Origin: Polytrichum commune
Lineage: Eukaryota; Streptophyta; Polytrichopsida; Polytrichales; Polytrichaceae
DNA length: 64,000 nucleotides
Direction: 5' to 3'
NCBI GenBank assembly: GCA_950295325.1
Contig: OX485804.1
Coordinates: 12,276,001 to 12,340,000 of the forward strand
Shown piece after piece: positions 44,765-56,910 of the stretch (its first letter is position 1; each line of letters starts with the position of its first letter). The translations under genes and the position numbers were made by a program. The notes beneath the pieces were generated by a model. It ran no database searches. It worked only from the letters and a program-made list of their open reading frames with translations, and was not told the DNA's origin.

Positions 44765-46428
44765 GTTTGGGTCGGTCGACCCAAACTGGGGAGGGCTCAG
44801 TGTATTACCTCGCCCTGGTCATGTCTCGACGATGTGGAAGCCTCCACCGTCCCCGCTGCCCCGCCTCTCTCGCCACCGCCTTCTCCGACGACGTCAGAAA
44901 CCTTCTCCTGCAAACGATCGGCATCAGGCCCTTGTCCTAAACCAATCTTCGCATGTGCATCATGCATGCGTTCATCGATTTGGTTAGGAGTAGAGGTATC
45001 ACCAGGCCCTTGCAGGCCTTCAACATCTAGCATGGCCGTGTCTAGTTGACACCCATGTTGGTCAAGGGAGGACTGCGCTGCAGCGGGGTTTGGGTCGCCC
45101 GACCCAAACTGTCCTGCATCTGGAGAGGGCCCTTCGGACACTACAGTGGATGGTGGGTTTGGGTCGGTCGATCCAAACATCCTGGGGTCGTCCGATTGGT
45201 GAGGGGGCGCCATGACTATCGGGGGCCGAAGTGGTGGAGGGCCCAAAGGGGAGGAGGCTCCAGAGACACGCCAGATGTTGGGGTCATCCACTTGCTGGAC
45301 CGGCGCGTACGGAACTTGGTGGGGCCGCATCAAGTGCTGGAAGCTGAAAGACGATTGCGGCACAGGCTGCTGAGGGATGCTCTGCGGAGGGAAGCCGGGG
45401 GGCAAGTGCGGGAAGGAGCTGGAAGGAGCCACCACCAAACCTTGCGCCCACATTCCTTGTATCACTTGTGATATCAATTCGGCGTGGGACGGAGGTTGGG
45501 CCATCGCCCTCTGTCGCTCCTGCTCCAACAGGAGAGCCCTCAGCTCTGCTACCTCGTTCCGCATTGAGGGCTCTTCAGCGGCAGCCTTCTGCAGACGGAC
45601 GCGTTGCTCCTCGTCCCTCCTCATCTTCTCGTTCGCCTCCTCCACAGTCAGGACCTCGGGCTTCACCCTAACCATGCCAGCGAACGCTGTCGGGGACGGG
45701 GGATCTGATCTGAGCCGTTTGGCGAGCTCAATATCATCGTCGTCCTCGCTGCTTATGGCAATGGTCTCCTCCACGGAGTAGTCGCCATACAGCTTCTTCC
45801 CCTTCAACTTCCTCCTCTCCCTGAACGTGGCGGTCGCGTCCCTGGAGTACATGTCCCGTGCATCGTCCACAGTCAGAACGGGCACGAGCTTACTCTGCGG
45901 GGTTGCCGCCCGCATCGCCTTATTCCGTTGAGGGGCTTCGGATTGTTGCGTGAAGCCCGTTGCCCCTACCTCGACGTCGCCTTCCTTCTCCGCCTCCTCG
46001 TGTTCCTCTTCTTCCTCCTCCTCCTCCTCAACCTCGCCACCTTCTGTGCGGGACGGATTGCCCGGATGCAACCCGACCAGAGGTTCGGGAACTTGGGTCG
46101 TGGCCCTCATGGCCATTTCCTCCGGGTTGATGCGCCTCACCCTATCAAGAGGGTTTTCGCCACCCTGAACAACCTCGTCGACGTAGCTACCCGGGATCCA
46201 ATCGAGGATGTCCATCTTCTTCGCCAACGATTTCTGCACCCTATAAAATGGCAGATCGCCATCCTCTATGTAGGAGTATATATTCAGCCCCGACATCTAC
46301 ACAATCCAAGTTATAGGGAAATTAGAATTTGTCGAGGCAGTCACATATACAAGACTAAGTGAAATGTGTAGTTTGGGCCGGTCGACCCAAACCTGCAAAG
46401 AGCTTAGTTTGGGTCGGTCGACCCAAAC
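44765..46428. repeat. Five dispersed copies of a 22-bp palindrome
   Basis: Arms GTTTGGGTCG and CGACCCAAAC around a 2-bp centre occur at 44,765-44,786, 45,088-45,109, 45,157-45,178, 46,371-46,392 and 46,407-46,428. Two are in the coding exon (encoding FGSxDPN), two are in the preceding intron, and one is just past the stop codon. Confidence 0.8.
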
Positions 46429-47608
46429 TGCTTACGAGCTATAGAAAGTCACTTACCATAGCAGCATAGACAGATTTTGAGCCTCCGAAGACGTTGAAGA
46501 TGCAGTCCCCTCTCCTCGTCAGCGTCCTCATCATTCTCATGTAAAATTCCATCCGCAGCTCATCTAAAGGATAGTTCGCGTATTTAGCCTCGTCGTAGAG
46601 ACACTTGTTGGCACCCAACCCTTCTGGAACTTGGAAGAGTTTGTCCATCCGGGATATAGGGTGGTTCGGAACCTTCAGCAACTCCACTTTGTACACGAAG
46701 TACAAACACAAGACGTTGACGAACTTGGTCTTCTTGTCCCTCAACGTCGTGTAAGCCCCCTCCGCCGGTGCGGCGATGTAGTGAGACTTGGAGACTGCAT
46801 ACTCCGGCTGCAGTTTCCGGACAAGCTCGTACACCTGCTCCGCCCTCCTATCCTCGACTATCGAAAGCCAGATATCTACCTCCCTGAACTTAAGGCTTGC
46901 ATAATCGACGAACTTAGATAGAAAGGGGTCATAGAAGAGGGTGCTCATCGTGCCCTCAAATGAGCTTCCAAGAATATTCCTGAAATCAATCATCCCAAAA
47001 GGAAAGCGGTCCCTTGCTTTCGTCCTTATCGCCATTCTGGCGTCTTAACATGGCCAGCCCTGAATTTTCAAAGGCTCGAAGGTGACAAGCTTGAAGTAAG
47101 CGTCCCCTTCAAACTGGACAATCTTCTTCTCCTTGATGAAGTTCGAGAACGCACGCGCTGTGTGATCCGGAAGCGCCCGGTTCTTCCCACACTTCACCAT
47201 CTTGGCCCGCAAGAAGTCGTCCCCCGCTTCCCTTATTAGAGCCGCCATGGAGGCACTGGTGAACTTATATACATCTTTGAATGCTCTCCAGTTAGCCTGT
47301 CACCAAAAAGCCTCCACTCTTCAATTTCGTCCTAGCCCGAATTGAGAAGTTTATAATGACATGTAGAGATTTCTCTCTTTGTAACACAATGTATGATTCC
47401 AATCTATCGTTAGAATATACGCAACTTAGCCAAGTCTATAATATGTCTTCTTACACTCCTTAATCTCGGGTAATGTCACATCCTTGTATTTCTCTAAAGT
47501 CCACCCGACCGCTTTGGCCACGCATGCCTTCAAAGATATCCCTCGTGTGAATCGAGTCCTTGCCGTTGATTCCACACTACTGCACGAACCTTCGCTTGTT
47601 GATTCCAT
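44797..47608 (-). CDS. Methyltransferase-like protein with acidic, proline-rich tail, one in-frame stop
   Basis: Probable exons: 47,608-~47,450 (MESTSEGSCSS..), ~47,295-46,456 and 46,296-44,797. The last intron (GTAAGT..GTGTAG) joins ..YAAM to MSGLNIYSYIED in phase 0. GDCIFNVFGGSKSVYAA followed by GLNIYSYIED resembles the C-terminal SAM-binding motif of permuted N4/N6 methyltransferases. Upstream conserved-looking blocks (PNHPISRMDKLFQVPEG, DEAKYANYPLDELR) belong to the same domain, but I see no DPPY motif. The last exon encodes an acidic run, a coiled-coil-like stretch (~EELRALLLEQE) and a Pro/Gln-rich tail. A TAA at 47,047-47,045 interrupts one exon without shifting frame. The first exon junction is uncertain. 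Confidence 0.55.
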
Positions 47609-47811
47609 GAAGCACATAAGTTTAAGTATTAACAAATACTTGTGTAACTTATGGTGGCCTCTCCTTTACAGGTCTTCACATTCCATTACTAAGTTCAACC
47701 TCAATGGTCAATCACCAATACATTCAAAAGTTACACACACCCCTTCCTACCTAATGAATCCAACATTTTAAGTCTAAACATCATAAGTCAAAAACTATAA
47801 GAGTGTGTCAC

Positions 47812-48062
47812 AAGTTTTTGGAAGTTTGGACATAGTCTCGGTTTTTTGGCTCTCAAAAATTCATATGAAGTCCAAAAAATGAGTTCTTGGTATCCATGGA
47901 TAGGTAATGAAGTCCTCTACATGAATATGCAATAATATTTCTACTGCCACAAAGTATATGGTCGCAATTCTATGCTGTTCCCTTTGAATCTACACTTTTT
48001 CATTAGTTTTTGGAAGTTTGGACATAGTCTCGGTTTTTTGGCTCTCAAAAATTTATATGAAG
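47812..48062. repeat. Direct repeat of ~55 bp, 193 bp apart
   Basis: AGTTTTTGGAAGTTTGGACA..TCTCAAAAATTYATATGAAGTCC appears at 47,812 and again at 48,005. It lies just outside the 5' end of the GC-rich gene cluster. No terminal repeats linking it to the other border were found. Confidence 0.65.
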
Positions 48063-48709
48063 TCCAACAAAACTAAATGCTCCAATAAGAGACTTTGCAC
48101 ATCCGCATAAGTATAAGGCTAATCAATGTAAATCCAAGTATTCAAACAAAGCCATAAATTGAACTTCAAATCATTCACGCCCAACTATTACTAACAAGAG
48201 GTCAAGCCCTCTTCAAGGCCAACTAGCCTTGGCTCCTAACCTTACATCCATGCACACACACGTGCTCCTATCTTGCTTCCCACGCACCCACACTTATAAC
48301 ACGTGGAGTGCCAAGGAGCACGAAGGAAAGAGATGATGAATGATGGAAGAATGAGGGATTATATAGTGAGTTTGAGGGGGTGAGCACCTTCAAGGCTCAC
48401 GATAAGCCCTCGAGATTTCCTCCTACTTTATAGGCTCTAATCCTATCTCCTAAGCCTTCCTCCCTCAAATGATCAACAAGGATCCTAATTCAAACATTTA
48501 ACTAACCTTGGCTTTCTACCTACCACACTTTACCAAGGTTTGTCCTTCTCCTACTTAAATCCACTCCACAAAAGCCTAATGCTTCAAACTAAGCTTTCTT
48601 CAAACTTCACTCTTTTTATATTTTTGTGAATAATCATAAATCACCAAAACACCACTTGTAATGTTTTACAAGTGTTAACAACCAATGTGGGCATCAATTT
48701 TGGGCTCAC
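48063..48709. other. Possible LTR-like or promoter-like sequence, unassigned
   Basis: On the minus strand this contains ACTATATAATCCC followed by a pyrimidine-rich leader. It starts TGTGAGCCC next to block A', which is reminiscent of an LTR. No second copy, primer site or polymerase is visible in the window, so I leave it unassigned. Confidence 0.25.
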
Positions 48710-51700
48710 ACTTATTCACATCGATAGGCTACACGAGAGCTAGGTCTTTTGTATCTATACCATTTTGAATACACGAGCTTCAAGCTCAACCTTCTTTATA
48801 GCTATTCAAGGCAAAGGCAAACTAAAATTGTTAACTTGGACATAATCAAGTTGGGAGGTTGTAAATGTAACTTGAGATAGTTTTAAGAAAATTATAGAAC
48901 TCACATGAGGTGACGTAATTACATAAGTTGAAGAGAAACAACTTATGTAGCAAAATTGATGTGGAACACATGTAGAAACCGAGAGAAATTGAAAGGTAAT
49001 GAAAGGCAATTGTGTGAAGTATAATATTAGGCGCTCACATGAGGTGAGTATAAATATATGCGTGGATGAGAATTATGATATGAGGTGTTGTTACACAAAT
49101 AAACAAGTGAGACTCGAGAGGTTATTATGTGAGTCATCAACAATTGTATTGAGAGATTAGATATGTGAAGAGATTGTCTCGATTTACAAAGCAATTATAA
49201 GAGGAGGAAAGAGAGAAAAAGAGAGGTGAGGAAATTGATGAGAACAACTATTGCCTAAGCAATCAAACTCCATGCAACTTTCCACAATTTTTTCATTTAC
49301 ATAGTCCTTAAAATATGAAAGGGATGGATTGGGATTAGTCAATTTGAAGAGACCACATTATCAAAGTCATTTCTATTACAAGTATATTGAATCTTATCTA
49401 CCTTACAATATCTAAGGGGACAATTAATCAACGAGTGTTGTGTAATAAATGAGAAGAGTTATGAACAAAGAACATATTATGTTGATCTCTTGACTTGATT
49501 ACATGATATCATTGATCATTTATATTAAGATTGTTTCTACTCATAACCAAAACTGATATATAACATATTTTGCACTAAAAACAATTCGTGATTAATTATA
49601 GCAGAGATTGAAATATATCACATCTACACTAAAAATAAACTGTACGTTATTATAATAGAGATTGAAATAGACCAAATATGCATGAAAAAAAATAAGATGT
49701 GCCTAAATATTACCAATATTGAGATATATTGGATTGTGCTAAAGATAGACTGCAATTAATACGGTGAGGAAATTTGTTGTAGAAACTAAGGCTACATCAT
49801 AAGAGGATTGAAAAGATTCAGAGGTATGATAAACTCAAAGGAATGAAGCGAGGATGCCTCCTCAATTATTGACGAGGAAATGGAAAGTGAGCAAACGAAG
49901 TATTACACGTAGAGAGGAAGACTCCATTACACGGCAAGAGGGTATCTAATCATAGTTTGATAGTTATTTAGTTTATTGCTACCTATGTCTTATCGGAAAG
50001 GAACTCCACTAATGGAGAATAATAATTAAGGCAGACAATCAAGATAGAAAATGTTTTGAAAAGAAAGATAACTTAGTCATTAGATTACTCGGTGATTTTG
50101 GAGAGAGGATACTTAGGCATTGGAGAAGGTTACTTTAACAAGACAACTCGACAACTTGAAGAATTGTTACTTGCTACTTAGAAGGAAATTTTTGACTGCT
50201 TGAGAGAAATATTTAACTACTTGCAGAGTGTTACTTGGTTACTTGAAGAATGTTACTTGGCTACTTAAAGAGGGTTACTTGGCTACTTGGAAAGTGTTAC
50301 TTGGTACTTGAAGGGTATTACTTGGCTACTTAAAGAGGGTTACTTAGCTACTTGAGTAAGGTTAGTTGTTTACTTGAAGGAGATTACTTTGCTACTTGGG
50401 TATTTGAAGTAGATTAATCGAATACTTGAAGACGGTGACATGACCACGTGAAGAAGGCTACTTGGACACTCGGCTACTTGAAGCAAGTTACTTAGAGAAG
50501 ACACCTAGTTTACTACAGCTCCTTGACTACAACGATACCAAGGATCTGGCATTTCTTGGTGCTTATCACAAGGAAAGTAAAAGAAGAAACTTGATACTAG
50601 CTAAGAGGAATCTTGAACAATTAAATATAGAATACTTCTATCACTACAATTTAAAATCCAAAAGAAGAGAAGAAGACAACTACGACGCATGAAGAAGTTA
50701 CAACGCTATGACACACGAAGAGAGGAGAACAAGATCTTGATCAAAGATAGAAAGTAGCACTTGAGTTTAAAGAGACAACTGAGGCACATGAAGAATTTCA
50801 ACATAAGAAGAGAGTTACAAACAAACAAGTTGATAGCTTAGAGACAACTTTTGGTCAAATGGGACTACTTGAAGAGAAATCACCAAGAGAGAGATTCCTT
50901 ACGACAAAAGAAGACTTTGAAATTATAAGAGTCCATTATGATGGATACAAAATAGAGGAGCTTTCAAAAGAAGAATGAAGACATCTACCAACACAACAAG
51001 AAAGACAACCAAGATAAAAACGACTAACAACAAGGAGATTAGGTAGGTTAATCATCATAATTTGGACGACGCTCTAAGTCACTATGATACAATCAACCCT
51101 AGAAACAAGTGGAGGTAGTTGAGCTCTACATTCTCAACCAATAATTTAGCACTAATAGCGTTGCAATTAGTGTCACTTGCCAAGTGATTTTTCATCCAAA
51201 TTCCAATCATCCATGACATTATTTCATCACAAGTAGCTAACAAGAGAAGGTAGGGTTTTTGGCCAATGGATGAACTCATCCATCATCCATGACAATACTT
51301 CTACACTTATAGTAATCTCCCGCTTAAGTACGCACTTTGAACTAGAGCCATTGGTGCGCACTTAGTTGGTAGGTGCGTACTTTTATTCATATCATTTTCT
51401 GGACCCCCTGATTTGATGGATCTCAACGGAAAACGGATGAAACTTGAGGTAACCCGCTTGACAAAAGCCCAACAATATGATGGAGGACGTTGATGAAGTT
51501 CTAGAAACGATGTGAATTGAAGAAGAACCACCTTTCAATGACTAAAGCCAACCTAGCGAGACATTTGCTCAATCTGAAAGTGCTACTGACTTCAAAGGCT
51601 TTGAATCTCTACACAACATTGTCCTCGACATTCACAACCAATTGCTTTGCTCCGATGTTCAAACAAAAGCTGGACAGATGTATGATGAACTACGATGATT

Positions 51701-53806
51701 GTTTGAGACTTTTTAGCAAAACATTAACAAACTGACATTGAATGTCAAGCGTAAAAAAATCATGCATTCATGGCAAATGACTTTGCATGACGTGTTCGAA
51801 CAATAAAGTATGAACCTTGATTTTTGTCCAAAAAATTACGCACTTAATTGGGATGCGTACTTAGACGGGTGCGTACTTAAGCGGGAGATTTCTATATACA
51901 TAAGAGGTCTAATGAGAAAAATTACCATAGGGACATAAAATACCAGATGACACTAGATATCATATTTAGTGTAGTTCTATGCCTAGAGTGACAACTATCT
52001 GTAGCACTTGCAGGGGCCACAGTTGTTAAAGCTTCGTTGGGAGCCGCTAACCCATTTCTAAGAAGCATAAATTGGGAGATGGTTTTCCATTATAAGAAAT
52101 TTTGAGTCTTAGAAGTGAAATTCAACACCTAGGGCGTCTGGATGGTGACCCCTATTATAGAAAGAATGCATCTAAGAACTTCTCACACTCACATTCAAAA
52201 GGGCCAACCTTCTCTAAATCAGACACAACTTGTATCAATGGATTCGTATCGACGCCCTCTTTTCAATCAAGTCTCTCCTTTTGTGCAAGAACGAATCATC
52301 CATTCCTTTTAAAGTATTCTACGACCAACTGTTCCAAAAGGGAGAGGCCACCCTGGGGTTCTATGCAAGGTTAGCACAGAGTCATGCATTGAATAATGGG
52401 TACTAGGCAAACAATACAACAATCAGAGCTTGCAGCTGGCTCCTGCAATTCAATGTTTTGAGGTTAAAACAGAGTGTGTTTGCGGGATTAATTTCCTCCT
52501 TAAGTTCTCTGCATTGATGTGCACTGATAATTTCGGCTTCTGTACAATTATGGGTGAGAACTTTGCCTTGGATTCCCAGGTCACATGATACTGTGTTGCC
52601 AAGCGCATTGACTGGGCCTCCAGCTACTAACTTACATGCAGTCTTCCTCCAACCAATTTTCGCCTTCCAACAATGATAGTGTCCTGAAGAAGCTCTTCAT
52701 GAGATTGTAAATGGTGGAGCCCAGGAGCCTTGCCAAAACATTATGGAATTGCCTCACCGCCGTATCAAGGTGTCCTCTCCTTCAGTGTGCGGGGAGATTT
52801 TTGGGGCCTAATCAGTCAAAATCCTAGTGTTTCGAAGTCCAACGAGTTACATGTTGTAATTAATCTTTCGGCTTTTCTTTACTAAATTGGGGAATATTCC
52901 ATTGATTTCTACAAATGATGGGTGATTTTCTGGAAGTCTTGAACTTCGACTGGTTATTCCTCAAACTCAACCGGATTATCTGTAACTAGCTTTTGGTTCT
53001 CCCCGTTCATTGTTCTCTTTCTCATCGCAATTGAAGTGGAGTTCAGCTGCTACTTCATCTTTGTGCTTGGGGCAATGACACAGTTAGTTAATGAGGTGAA
53101 ACCAAGACGCATCAATTGCCGGTTAAGAACTATTTTCAAGCCCCCTTGCGGGTACCTGCAAGAGCGCCCCATAATTTCTAGAAGGTTCGCCCTAGGCTTG
53201 GACCTCACAAGCTCATGCAGAGGCCACACACATACAATGACGCTAGTTTCGGGGCAGATTTTGGTAAGCCAAGGTAAGAGAATTTCGGCTTTGACATGTG
53301 CCGAACTTCAAGGAGCTTGGTTTCAAAGTTGGTCTCTACAAACGTCTGTTTTCAACTCGGATTCAAGAGTCACGGCGGTTTTGCAAGGCTTGAAAGTGTT
53401 TTGAAACCGGAACTTTTGAATGTGTGCGGGCTCCCTTTCAACCTAATTTGCATCTCTGATGAGGGGATCGTTTCGCTGAGAGCAAACATGCGTCCCTTTC
53501 CTCAACAAGAGCAAACACAGGGATGCAATTACATGGACGAGAAGTGCCCATATATGTATACGCAAGGGCAGGCAAGAAAGTACTATAATTTATGAAAAAT
53601 AAGCATCGAGGGCTGCATTCATATTTGGACGCATTCTTACCTTCCTTGCCCTTTTGGCTAGGACTAATAAGTGTGGTGTCTGTTCCTGTCAGTTTAATAT
53701 TTGATACAAGGCTTAAGCTGTTTAACTCACGGACCATGAAGTCGTTTCTTGCTCCTTTTAAATATATATGTGATTGGTTGTTGAACTCGTTTGTAGGGCC
53801 AGTGTA
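48710..53806 (-). repeat. Inverted copy A' of block A
   Basis: Reverse complement of 4282-9360 at very high identity. It carries the same short tandem repeats (about 50,090-50,480) and the same 577-bp TIR element. Homology stops at the ATTTATATACAACCAAT word, where a resistance-gene fragment begins. Confidence 0.85.
51314..51890. mobile_element. Second copy of the 577-bp TIR element
   Basis: Same length and the same perfect 22-bp terminal repeats as 6195-6771, in opposite orientation. It was duplicated with block A and is not an independent insertion. Confidence 0.75.
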
Positions 53807-53830
53807 ATTTATATACAACCAATCTCTTCA

Positions 53831-53960
53831 AGAGACATCCGTAAATTTTCAACACCAATGGAACTCCACAACATAGCTCACTGATCTCTGTCGCCAATGC
53901 TTCATATTTTGGTCTCATTTCACAATCCCTTCCAAATGCAAAAGATGTAAACACACGTTT
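53831..53960 (-). pseudogene. 130-bp NBS-domain fragment of a TNL gene between 17-bp direct repeats
   Basis: Encodes RVFTSFAFGRDCEMRPKYEA followed by CCGVPLVLKIYG, nearly identical to 35,046-35,175 of the intact gene. ATTTATATACAACCAAT is present on both sides (53,807-53,823 and 53,967-53,983). The fragment contains the GVPL motif only and cannot function. It lies exactly at the junction of A' and C'. Confidence 0.85.
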
Positions 53961-53989
53961 AGGGCGATTTATATACAACCAATTTAAGT

Positions 53990-56910
53990 AGTATAGATGG
54001 TATGAAATAATAACTTATAACTCCAGACTAATGTAATTTTTTTCAAGAACTCTTGAAATAGGAGTCCAAATATCTCTAGTGTTGCCTACCCAAGTTAGCA
54101 TCTGTCATCCTTTTTGAATTGCCTACTAACTTTTGAAAACTGATAATTTCATCAACAAAAAAGTATAAAGAGTTCTCCAATAAGAAACTAGACAACAATG
54201 ATGGATGACGTTTAGCATCACTACGCTTTACTATAGGTGGAGAAACATCATCCACATCTATTGTAGGTAGATCAATATTAAGATCAAAGTCTAGTGCATA
54301 ATTGGTTCCCAAATCAACATCCACCAACTCATCAGTAATCAATTTACGGCAACATACTAGGCATGAGGCCACTCTAACCCTAACCATGTCCATTCTACAC
54401 TAGTAACCCTAATTATCATTAAGTTCTTAATGATAAGTAAAGTTCCCAAGTACTTCCCAAGTGAAAATGAATGTATTTCACATGTACACAACATAGATGT
54501 AAGGAATTTTAGCATTAACTACCTCTTTAATATGACAAAAATGGAGATTCCAAATGTGGCATTATTGAGTGTCATAGTAGTATAAAAGAGGGAGTTTAGA
54601 ACTAAAAAGTTTAGTCTCGCAAAAATGTGTCATAATATCAAGGGTGTTGTATAAATGAGTGTCGTATTAACGAGGTTAGACTGTACTTAGGGTCCCGTGA
54701 AAACTGTAACTTGTCACCATGATGTGTGTTCTTGATCACATAAGGTAGATGTACCTTAATTGGTTACTTTTCCAACTAGCCCACTTCTCTTGGAATACGA
54801 AACACACAATTAGTACGCGATGGTTAGCAAATCCAAATCGAGGAAATTATCACTTTCTTCATAATTTTTGGAGCTCATATGAGTATCTTATTAATTATTA
54901 AAGTGAAGTACACCTTCCCCCCCCCCCCCCCCAAATATGAAAAGTAACCAAATGACACCCGCACCTTAGCTTGCCTTGTTCTTGCTAAGCTATGGTATGC
55001 GGGTGTTACTTAGTTAGTTTTCTTAATCATACACATATATTTGATTGGTGAATGGTTAAGTGAGGATCAAAGAACAAATACCATAGAGACATATATATTT
55101 AATTAACTACTCCTCACTCAATAATTTTATTACTACGTCTTCTAATTTTATTAGCTACTCCACACTCAACAATGAACACAATTTGGAGGAACTATGAATC
55201 CGGTTTAGGAATCAACAAACATGCACTTTTGATGACCGTAACTAACAAGGAGAGGTCCAATATTCAGACTAATTTTGTTGAGAGTCCATCACATATTTGT
55301 TAATGCAACACAAATTTGAAGACATAACCATGATCAATAGAAGGTAGAGTATAACACCCACGTACCTTATGATGTTCTTGTGGGATTTGAGTGCGTTTGA
55401 ACAAATGTGCAAAAGACAAGAGGCTCACAAATTAGTATTACATTTTTCACTCTTATAGCCACACTGCATGTCATTTTGGAAGTTTGAATGATTATAGTCT
55501 AGAATAAGTTGAAGTACAAAGCTCCTTACAATGATACACATATTGATAAACTCAAATCTGTTGAAACAAGTTGGGTGCACAATGCAATTTTTAGCATGAC
55601 TTGAGCTCATGATGGTTTATGTTCCATGGGTCTTCTACTCCTAATGTCTACAAGGATTTCATGCATTGTTACGATCAAAGGTTATACATAGAAAAGATTG
55701 AAGGTGAAAATTTTATTATTATTATTATTATTATCATTATTATTATTATTGATGAGAGGATAATCTTGTTGACATAATGTCGTAGACCACAAATTTCGTA
55801 CACTAGGTTTTACTAATGCACATGACAAATAAACTTGCCCCTAAGATTTGTAGAGGGGTTTGTTATCTACAATGGTATACTATATAGCCCTATTAGTGTG
55901 CGCCATGTTAATTTCTAACACATACAAAATTTTAGTTCAAAATCAATGTGAGCCACAATAATTGTTTTTCCATGGAATTGACGTGGATTAAAGGTTTACT
56001 TTATCTTAGATTTGATGTAAGACGACTCTTTTATTTCATGTAAGATATTGATCATATATCTCAGAAAAAATGAGGGGACAAAACCATGGTCTTGGACCCA
56101 CCCAAATGTATAACCAAAAATAAAATAGAAATAGAGATGTATTTTTATTTTTATTTATCCCATTTAAAAATGAAATGAAAAAGAAATGTCATTTTGATGT
56201 GATGTGAATTGAGCTTGTTCTCCTATACATGGTCCTAGGGGTGAGCCAATGGGACACTTATAGGCTTAGTGCCTACATCCATTGGGAGTCGAATCTCACT
56301 TGAAGATGCTTCTGTTCAATGTAACGACTAATCTCAAGCATTTGTTTGAGGACCATATGTAGTTGCTCTTAGCCAACTCCACATACACTTTAGGCCGTTG
56401 GATGGGATCGTGAATCGTCTCATCTAGTTAGCAATTGTGAATCATGAATATTGTTCTTTCAAGTGTGAAAATCAAACTTGAGATGTAAAAGTTGTAACAT
56501 GTCAAAGTATTATTTTTATTTTTTCTCGTTCTTCAAGCGATTGCATAGGCCCTCCCAATTGTATGGTGAACGTAGAATGCTGTCCTTATTTTGAGCATGA
56601 ACCTAGTCCGATCTCATTGTAACATGTGTTTTGGGCATTTGTTCTTAACTACAAGCCTTTGGCATCTACCACTCAAATAAAGGTTTTTGCATAAGACAAG
56701 TGTATGCTAAGCAACTACTAGTGTGGGATGACCATTTACAAGGAACATTGAACATATTGGCCATCTTAAAGATAGAAAGAATTCAAACATTAAACTTATT
56801 TGTAAATTCCTCGAAAGAGGCATGGAATATGTTTCTAGGACATGCTCTCTATAGGTTAATACTTAGTCATTTTGTAATAAGGGCACACGTCCATGTACCG
56901 GCCGTTCCGG
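53990..56910 (-). repeat. Diverged inverted copy C' of block C
   Basis: Reverse complement of ~11,365-14,280 with many substitutions and indels. It includes an imperfect version of the 21-bp hairpin (~54,955-55,010), a poly-C tract near 54,918 and an (ATT)n run at 55,709-55,750. No coding capacity was recognised. Confidence 0.7.

Noticed and set aside
48063-48709. Possible LTR on the minus strand
   Set aside because: Has a TATA-like word and TG start, but there is no second LTR, primer-binding site or polymerase in the window.
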